From NCBI GenBank assembly GCA_900752015.1, contig CAADTZ010000011.1, forward strand, positions 1 to 11,920: a DNA stretch of 11,920 nucleotides. Reading direction: 5' to 3'. The translations under genes were made by a program, and so were the position numbers. Position 1 is the stretch's first letter; each line of letters opens with the position of its first letter. Source of the stretch: an uncultured Collinsella sp. (GTDB lineage Bacteria; Actinomycetota; Coriobacteriia; Coriobacteriales; Coriobacteriaceae). The notes beneath the pieces are model-generated. The model was not told the DNA's origin and made no database searches. It worked only from the letters and a program-made list of their open reading frames with translations. Below are positions 7,013 through 11,920 of this stretch, in pieces.

Positions 7013-8077
7013 CTAACGAGTGCCTCGGCGTGAAATCCAGTACTTAATGGTTCTGCCGATAGACCGGATGTACAAACCGAAGCGGATATACAGCGGAATC
7101 ATGCCGCTGCAGCCGAGCCAGAGGCGAAGAAACCGCCGGTTCTCGCTCCTGCAACAGCCGTTCTCAAGAGCCCCGTGGCAATCAAATCCTTCCAGGCTAT
7201 CTGTCAACCAGGAAAGGACATCAGAATCGGAAGCGCCGTTGGAGAACGCAGTCTCCGCAGCGTAGGCGCAGGCCCCTACAAACCTGTCAGTAAGCAGTCG
7301 GTCGACTGCCTCCAAGCCATCGGGAGACATCCCTGCGTCAGGCTTGGTGGCGAAGCAGAGAACGTCTCGCATAGCCCGGGGGTAATCGAACTGCCCCTCC
7401 AGGTTAAGGCCCATGGCCGAGCCCCCGGAAGGCATGCGGTAGAGATAGTAGACATCGCTGTCTTCGACAGATTCGCAAATAGAGGCGCAGCAGAGCAGCT
7501 TCAGGATGAACTCCTGGTCCTCGCCGGTCCGCCTCCCGACCGTGAACCGGACCCCACTCGCCGCGATGAGCCGAGCAGAAACGAGGAAGAGCCAGCAGGG
7601 GAAAGTGGCGTATCTGTTCCCGAGCGATAGCTCGAGGAACTCCGATGCGTTCCCGAGGAACCGCCCGTACCCGAAGACCGTGCCTCGGGGAAGAGCACGG
7701 TACGCAAGCGCGACGACATCGGGGCGGACAGGCCTGCGTCCCAGCAGGGACCCCGCCTTCTCCACGAAGTTGGGAACGACGGTGTCATCGACGTCCAAGA
7801 AGGCGAGATATTCCCCACTGGCGGCCGCGATAGCAGCATTGCGCGCAGCGGAGACCCCGGCGTTCCCCTGGTGAAGAACCTTAATGCGATCATCGCCCCG
7901 CGCGAGCGCATCGGCCATCTCACCCGTACCGTCAACAGATCCGTCATCGACGATGATGGCCTCCCAATCGTCGGACGTCTGCTCAGAAAGCGAGCGAACG
8001 GCTGCCTCTAGGGTAGAAACGGCGTTATAGGCGGGGACAACAAACGTGATTAGAGGCGCCGTGACAGTTTGATACAT
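7013..8077 (-). CDS. Family 2 glycosyltransferase (GT-A), third in operon order
   Basis: 354 residues from ATG 8077. The reading frame stays open upstream to 8227, but that part lies in the polymerase gene and is not protein-like. AGAGG at 8086-8090, 8 bases before ATG 8077, supports the short start and overlaps the polymerase stop. GT2 motifs: FVVPAYN (12-18), IIVDDGSVDGT (41-51), GNAGVSAARN (71-80), the metal/nucleotide-sugar DVDD (95-98) and GEDQEF (185-190). It should transfer a sugar from a nucleotide donor to the lipid-linked unit at the cytoplasmic membrane face. Donor and linkage cannot be predicted. The C-terminal 40 residues are basic and partly hydrophobic (IPLYIRFGLYIRSIGRTIKY), consistent with membrane association. 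Confidence 0.87.
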   Translation of the reverse strand: MYQTVTAPLITFVVPAYNAVSTLEAAVRSLSEQTSDDWEAIIVDDGSVDGTGEMADALARGDDRIKVLHQGNAGVSAARNAAIAAASGEYLAFLDVDDTVVPNFVEKAGSLLGRRPVRPDVVALAYRALPRGTVFGYGRFLGNASEFLELSLGNRYATFPCWLFLVSARLIAASGVRFTVGRRTGEDQEFILKLLCCASICESVEDSDVYYLYRMPSGGSAMGLNLEGQFDYPRAMRDVLCFATKPDAGMSPDGLEAVDRLLTDRFVGACAYAAETAFSNGASDSDVLSWLTDSLEGFDCHGALENGCCRSENRRFLRLWLGCSGMIPLYIRFGLYIRSIGRTIKYWISRRGTR

Positions 8078-8088
8078 GGATTTAACCT

Positions 8089-9357
8089 CTAGAAAAGGAG
8101 AAGCGGATAGAAAACGGCGCTCTTCATGACCTCGACATAGTTGAATGAAGGGATGAAGCTTGCCATGGAGATCAACCAGACGGCAATAGCGAGCAACATC
8201 AAAACGGCATCGGCAAGAATCGGCCATCGCGAATCAACCGCATGGCCCCTTCCCTTGTTGTTAAGCAGATATGTCGAGCCAATCAAGATCGGAATGAACT
8301 TCAAGCGGTTGCCGACGTTAACGAGGGTGAGTTCCATCGCGATGACGCACATCGTCAAAACAAGAACGAGCGCCGTTCGTCCATCATGCTGTCTCGTGGC
8401 GTAGATTCTAAGCAGCAGGACCCCGAGCAGCAGCAACGAAAACACATGGCTCAGATTGCTGAGAAGGTTGTCCGCCTGCTCTTGATCCCACTCCGTGCCG
8501 ATGGTATAGAAACTCGCCTTCTTCAGAACGCTCGTAATGACAGGCACCCCGTCAAACAAATGGGACGCGAGAAGTACGGAAGCCACGGAAATCATGGTGA
8601 CGACCGCGACAACGCAGATAATCGAATTCCTGACAGGGTTACGCTCGAGAATCGGCTGAACTAGGAACAAAACCAAGACGAGCAGCATAGAATTGTGGAT
8701 GAGGCATGCGACGATGATCAGGACGAGCGACGGCAGAGAATCCCTGAACCCGTAAGACCGCCTCTTACATATCGCGACCGCACAAATCACGCAGCCGAGA
8801 GCCGAGCGAACGTTACCGATCAGGGGCTGCGCCGGGACGGCAAAAAAGATGAATACCATGAGCGGGAGGAAAGCCCATGCATCTGTCGTCTCCTCGGCAC
8901 ACCTGTCCATCATCAGCCAAGCGATGAGACCGTAACCGAAAAACGCGGCGAGCGACTGGAGGAGTCGGAGGTCGCCGATATTCCCGGTTACCCAACACAG
9001 AAAGTTCCAGACGAGCAGGCCGTTGTGATCTTCGTTCAGGCTGGTTCCGATCGAGAGAATGTTCCTGCCATCGTAGTAGCCGCATTCAACCATCCATCGG
9101 GTCATATCGACAGGGTGGTTGTAAACGATACCATGGGCGACAAGCGCAGCAGAAAACCCAACCCCAAGGGCGCAGGCAACCGCCATCTTCTTTGTAGGGG
9201 CCCCGGTAAAGACGAGAAGGGAGAGGAAAACGGCGAGGAGGGGCGAAACAATAGCGCATACGCCAAGGAAGAACACCATGCCGAGCGCGTTCCCCCTACC
9301 CGCCATCGATAGGGTCCTCTGCGGCATGCCTCCCGAACTGATAGTTAAGATCTTCAT
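8089..9357 (-). CDS. EpsG/Wzy-type polysaccharide polymerase
   Basis: 422 residues from ATG 9357, which overlaps the previous gene's TGA as ATGA and has GAGGAG at 9367-9372, 9 bases upstream. The in-frame extension to 9408 lies inside the preceding gene. The protein is a chain of hydrophobic segments. Features resembling the EpsG family are HPVDMTRWM (81-89), GNVRSALGCVICA (181-193), LIHNSML (219-225) and VGNRLKF (347-353): conserved Arg and His residues between membrane segments, as in polymerases that join lipid-linked repeat units on the outer membrane face. Wzy proteins are poorly conserved, so the call rests on topology, these motifs and the position beside glycosyltransferases and a Wzx flippase. 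An O-antigen-ligase-like role is the main alternative. Confidence 0.78.
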   Translation of the reverse strand: MKILTISSGGMPQRTLSMAGRGNALGMVFFLGVCAIVSPLLAVFLSLLVFTGAPTKKMAVACALGVGFSAALVAHGIVYNHPVDMTRWMVECGYYDGRNILSIGTSLNEDHNGLLVWNFLCWVTGNIGDLRLLQSLAAFFGYGLIAWLMMDRCAEETTDAWAFLPLMVFIFFAVPAQPLIGNVRSALGCVICAVAICKRRSYGFRDSLPSLVLIIVACLIHNSMLLVLVLFLVQPILERNPVRNSIICVVAVVTMISVASVLLASHLFDGVPVITSVLKKASFYTIGTEWDQEQADNLLSNLSHVFSLLLLGVLLLRIYATRQHDGRTALVLVLTMCVIAMELTLVNVGNRLKFIPILIGSTYLLNNKGRGHAVDSRWPILADAVLMLLAIAVWLISMASFIPSFNYVEVMKSAVFYPLLLF

Positions 9358-10370
9358 CGAGCCAAGCTCCTCGCCAGCGGAGTAGCAGCGCGGCAGGCAA
9401 CCAGGCACACATACGCAAGATAATCCATTTTCTTTTCCAACAAAGTGAAGAAGATCCGCTGCTCAAGCCTCAAATCCCCGCATCGACCGATGGCCTCCGC
9501 GTACAGCGATGTATCCCTGAACTCCTGGAACTGCTTTTTAAACCACTTGCCATCAGCATTCTTGCGCATGTCGTAGAAACCGTTAGACAGATAACCGACA
9601 AGAGCGGTCTCAGCAAATCCATTCCCCGGCCATTTCGAATCCCACGCGACGGCCTGTCGATGGACGGCTTCCTTGACCATGGCGTACTGGGCAATCTGGC
9701 CTTCGCGATAATTGGCAGTAATGCTGCTTGCGTTGGGACGATAATAATACAAGGGCTCGCGAACGCATGCGGCGCTCTTCATATTATCGAGAATGTAAAG
9801 GCTTTGCAGCTGATCTTCCCCAAGCTGCATCTTCCCATAAGGCGAGTAATCTGAATCGGCATCGACGCAAGACCTTCGAGCGATTTTAGTGACCATATTA
9901 GGAATATATCCATCGAGGAACGCAGAGCGTACATCGTTAAGGCTTTCTCCGGTATAGAAACGCTGTTCACCGGGCAGTCCCCCAGGAAGCACAGAGCCGA
10001 ACGTCGGAGATTCGCTAAGGCAGATCAACACGACGTCGGGATCCAGTTCGTCAATGATCCCGGAAACCGCACACATTGCATTGGGCGCCAGACCGTCGTC
10101 GCCGTCGACGTGCCAATAATAATCACCGTTGGCGGCTTTGATCCCGGCACGGCGAGCAAGCAGCAACCCCTTGTTCTCCTGTTTAACTATGCGGACGGGA
10201 ACATCCGCCTCCGCGGCGAAGCGCTCATAGATACTCGCGCTGCCGTCGGTCGAGCCGTCGTCGACGATGACGACCTCGTAGTCGGAATAATCCTGATGTG
10301 CAATGCTGTCCAAGCATTGTCCGAGATATTCCTCTACGTTATAAACGGGAATGATTATCGAGAATCTCAC
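9354..10370 (-). CDS. Family 2 glycosyltransferase (GT-A), second in operon order
   Basis: 338 residues, starting at GTG 10370 with AAAGG 8 bases upstream. The nearby ATG at 10372 is out of frame and runs straight into TGA. Motifs: SIIIPVYN (4-11), VVIVDDGSTDGS (33-44), ENKGLLLARRAGI (65-77), HVDGDD (87-92), GEDQLQSLY (184-192) and YYYRPNASSIT (208-218), the last typical of GT2 enzymes of capsule loci. It is predicted to add one sugar to the lipid-linked repeat unit in the cytoplasm. The stop overlaps the polymerase start (ATGA), so the two are probably translationally coupled. The C-terminus ends in a short hydrophobic/basic stretch. Sugar and linkage are unknown. Confidence 0.87.
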   Translation of the reverse strand: MRFSIIIPVYNVEEYLGQCLDSIAHQDYSDYEVVIVDDGSTDGSASIYERFAAEADVPVRIVKQENKGLLLARRAGIKAANGDYYWHVDGDDGLAPNAMCAVSGIIDELDPDVVLICLSESPTFGSVLPGGLPGEQRFYTGESLNDVRSAFLDGYIPNMVTKIARRSCVDADSDYSPYGKMQLGEDQLQSLYILDNMKSAACVREPLYYYRPNASSITANYREGQIAQYAMVKEAVHRQAVAWDSKWPGNGFAETALVGYLSNGFYDMRKNADGKWFKKQFQEFRDTSLYAEAIGRCGDLRLEQRIFFTLLEKKMDYLAYVCLVACRAATPLARSLAR

Positions 10371-10394
10371 ATTAAAAACCTTTGTTCATAGGGA

Positions 10395-11396
10395 TTATCC
10401 GATTGCTTTGCCAGAAATCGCGGCATAAAGGGCATAGAAAGCGTTATGCATCTTCGGGGAAAGCGCAAAAAGCGCGCACCTCAGTCTCCAGGTGCGCGAA
10501 GCTAGGGTGTTCTTTGAGGCGCGCATCGCAAGGTCGCGGGCAAGCCTCAAATACGCCTGCCCCTCCGCCCTGTCGGCAAAGCTATCGAGATCAACCCGCA
10601 TGGCAACGCGCAGAATGCAATACGCTCGGAAGCACTCGAACTCGCCATCAAAATTTCCCTCGGCAACCCGCCGCACGGCCTCAATGGCAGCATCCATATC
10701 CCTCACGTGCTTAGGGCCTTGCTTCTTAAGCGTTGTGATGGAACCGGGCCTCGTCACGTACGCATAGAAAGGGGCGTCAGTGACAGCGACGGTCTCTACA
10801 CGGGAGCAAATCGCGGAAGTCACGCCCATATCCTCGAAAAGCTGACCCTCGGGGAACACAAGGTCGGGCATCAAAGAACGGGAAAACAACTTGCCCCAGG
10901 CAGACCCGCTCTCCCCTTCGAGCAGAAGAAGGCGCCTCAGATGCTCCCAGCCGCTCTCCAACGTGAACAAAGGCTCACTCCGCATTTCATAACTCTCGAG
11001 AGGAGGCATCTTGGCAAAGGACCCCGCGACAAACGACACATGGTATCTCAAAGCCGCCTGGAGCATGAACTCAACGGCCCGCGGATCTATGAGATCGTCT
11101 CCGTCGACATACATCAAGTAGTCACCGTGACAAAGCCGAGTGCCATAATTTCGGGCAGATGAGAGCCCGCCGTTCTCCTTGTGGAGAATCTCGACGCGTG
11201 AATCATCCCCGACGACGCTAGCAATCAACTCAACCGTGTCATCGGTACAGCCGTCATCCACGATAAGAATCTCAATATTTGGATACGTCTGACAGAGCAG
11301 CGACCTTATGCAGGGAAGCACGAACGACCCCACGTTGAAGATGGGGACGACGATGCTAACAAGAGGCGCTTCAGCTTTTGATGCTGTAGAAATCAT
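10395..11396 (-). CDS. Family 2 glycosyltransferase (GT-A), first in operon order
   Basis: 333 residues from ATG 11396. The frame remains open to 11645, but that part is antisense-frame shadow of rfbD, rich in Arg/Pro/Ser and not protein-like. Motifs: VSIVVPIFN (13-21), ILIVDDGCTDDT (43-54), KENGGLSSARN (73-83), YVDGDD (96-101), GSAWGKLF (164-171), FPEGQLFEDM (181-190) and TRPGSITT (215-222). These are standard for GT2 enzymes of surface-polysaccharide clusters; the DGDD should bind the metal and nucleotide sugar. VDDGC replaces the more usual VDDGS. The start is 4 bases after the rfbD stop, and the nearest ribosome site (GGGAGG, 11411-11416) lies 14 bases away inside rfbD, so coupling to rfbD translation is likely. 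The 3' end contains a terminator-like hairpin. Confidence 0.87.
   Translation of the reverse strand: MISTASKAEAPLVSIVVPIFNVGSFVLPCIRSLLCQTYPNIEILIVDDGCTDDTVELIASVVGDDSRVEILHKENGGLSSARNYGTRLCHGDYLMYVDGDDLIDPRAVEFMLQAALRYHVSFVAGSFAKMPPLESYEMRSEPLFTLESGWEHLRRLLLLEGESGSAWGKLFSRSLMPDLVFPEGQLFEDMGVTSAICSRVETVAVTDAPFYAYVTRPGSITTLKKQGPKHVRDMDAAIEAVRRVAEGNFDGEFECFRAYCILRVAMRVDLDSFADRAEGQAYLRLARDLAMRASKNTLASRTWRLRCALFALSPKMHNAFYALYAAISGKAIG
10467..10498 (-). terminator. Terminator-like hairpin inside the first glycosyltransferase gene
   Basis: Read on the minus strand, a perfect 9-base stem (CGCGCACCT at 10490-10498, AGGTGCGCG at 10473-10481) with an 8-base loop is followed by C and five T residues (10467-10471). 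This is the shape of an intrinsic terminator, but it lies in coding sequence about 75 bases before the gene's stop. The pairing is seen directly; activity as an attenuator is inference, and ribosomes translating through it would normally prevent folding. Confidence 0.4.
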
Positions 11397-11400
11397 ATCT

Positions 11401-11920
11401 TTAGAAAGAACCTCCCAAATCCAAGGCATCCAGGTGCTCCCCCAGCTCTTCCTCCCAGTCGGGCATGTGGAAGCCGACCGACTCGAGCTTGGACAGGTCG
11501 AGCGCGGAGTGGACCGGGCGCGGGGCGACGGGGCCCGCGGCGCCGGCGTAGTAGTCGGCGGTGCTGACCGGCACGACCTTCTCCCCGTTGCCGTTGGCGG
11601 TCTCGAAGACGGCGCGGGCGATGTCCGCCCAGCTCTTGACCGCACCGGAGCCGGTGCAGTTATAGGTGCCGTAGGGGGCGTGCGTCCCCAGCACGTGGAA
11701 GATGGCCTCGGCCATGTCGCGCGTGAAGGTCAGGCGGCCCAGCTGGTCGTCCACGACGGTGACCTGCGTGAGCCCGTCCTCCGGGTCGGCGACGCGGTCG
11801 GACAGCCCCTTCATGGTCTTGACGAAGTTGTGGCCCTCGCCGATGACCCAGCTGGAGCGCATGATGTAGTGGCGCGGGCAGCCGGCCACGGCGATGTCGC
11901 CGGCGGCCTTGGTCTGGCCG
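11401..11920 (-). CDS. rfbD: dTDP-4-dehydrorhamnose reductase (RmlD), C-terminal part, cut by window edge
   Basis: The last 172 codons of a gene whose start lies beyond the right edge. The visible part opens with GQTKAAGD, matching the YxxxK catalytic segment of RmlD (Tyr just outside the window), followed by IMRSSWVIGEGHNFVKTM, VVDDQLGRLTFTRDMAEAI, GTYNCTGSGAVKSWADIA and RPVHSALDLSKL, all in RmlD order. The enzyme reduces dTDP-4-keto-L-rhamnose to dTDP-L-rhamnose with NAD(P)H, supplying rhamnose to the glycosyltransferases downstream. In Coriobacteria and bifidobacteria it is often fused to the RmlC epimerase; the window cannot show this. The first visible GTG (11889) is internal and not a start. 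Two sampled lines (11461, 11521) are 70 and 78% G+C, much richer than the glycosyltransferase genes. Confidence 0.88.
   Translation of the reverse strand, partial: GQTKAAGDIAVAGCPRHYIMRSSWVIGEGHNFVKTMKGLSDRVADPEDGLTQVTVVDDQLGRLTFTRDMAEAIFHVLGTHAPYGTYNCTGSGAVKSWADIARAVFETANGNGEKVVPVSTADYYAGAAGPVAPRPVHSALDLSKLESVGFHMPDWEEELGEHLDALDLGGSF

Noticed and set aside
7093..7111. Short inverted repeat CAGCGG/CCGCTG in the glycosyltransferase 3' end
   Set aside because: Only six pairs, no T run on either side; chance level.
8695..9312. Plus-strand open frame opposite the polymerase
   Set aside because: Very charged, Arg/Glu/Asp-rich translation that mirrors the hydrophobic codons of the membrane protein on the other strand.
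11397..11645. 83-residue N-terminal extension of the first glycosyltransferase
   Set aside because: It lies in the rfbD coding region in another frame and is Arg/Pro/Ser-rich; the GT2 fold begins just after ATG 11396.

Overview
The window looks like part of a high-GC Actinobacteria-type genome, most likely a gut Coriobacteriia (Collinsella/Olsenella-like). The reasons are the secreted protein style (Sec signal, low-complexity linker, Ig-like repeat, transglutaminase-like domain, ricin lectin), the base composition and the RmlD-type gene. This placement is inference from style; no marker gene is present.

Layout. Positions 1-124 hold a terminator-like hairpin, a possible promoter and the leader of one rightward gene. 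That gene (125-2191) encodes a secreted protein with a transglutaminase-like domain and a ricin-type lectin domain. Everything from 2188 to the right edge is one leftward, tightly packed block of nine genes. In transcription order these are: the 3' end of a dTDP-4-dehydrorhamnose reductase gene (rfbD/rmlD, cut by the window edge), two family-2 glycosyltransferases, an EpsG/Wzy-type polymerase, a third family-2 glycosyltransferase, a polysaccharide pyruvyl transferase, a Wzx-type flippase, an iron-sulfur FrhB/FdhB-like (F420 hydrogenase beta-type) protein and a GT14 (Core-2/I-branching) glycosyltransferase. Gaps are 4, 24, -4 (ATGA overlap), 11, about 6-21, 51, 11 and -1 (TAATG overlap) bases, so co-transcription and translational coupling are likely. 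The operon promoter must lie beyond the right edge.

How the genes work together. This is a Wzx/Wzy-dependent surface polysaccharide locus (capsule, exopolysaccharide or cell-wall glycopolymer). RmlD makes dTDP-L-rhamnose. The glycosyltransferases assemble and branch a lipid-linked repeat unit. The pyruvyl transferase, and perhaps the FrhB-like protein, modify it. The flippase exports it and the EpsG-like protein polymerises it. No priming phosphoglycosyltransferase or chain-length regulator is visible; these would lie outside the window.

Second-look points: the FrhB-like/pyruvyl transferase/flippase set, whose redox role is unclear; an inverted-repeat cluster inside the FrhB-like gene; a terminator-like hairpin inside the first glycosyltransferase gene; a tail-to-tail overlap with no visible terminator; and the secreted protein's domain combination. 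No tRNA, rRNA, CRISPR array or insertion sequence was seen.
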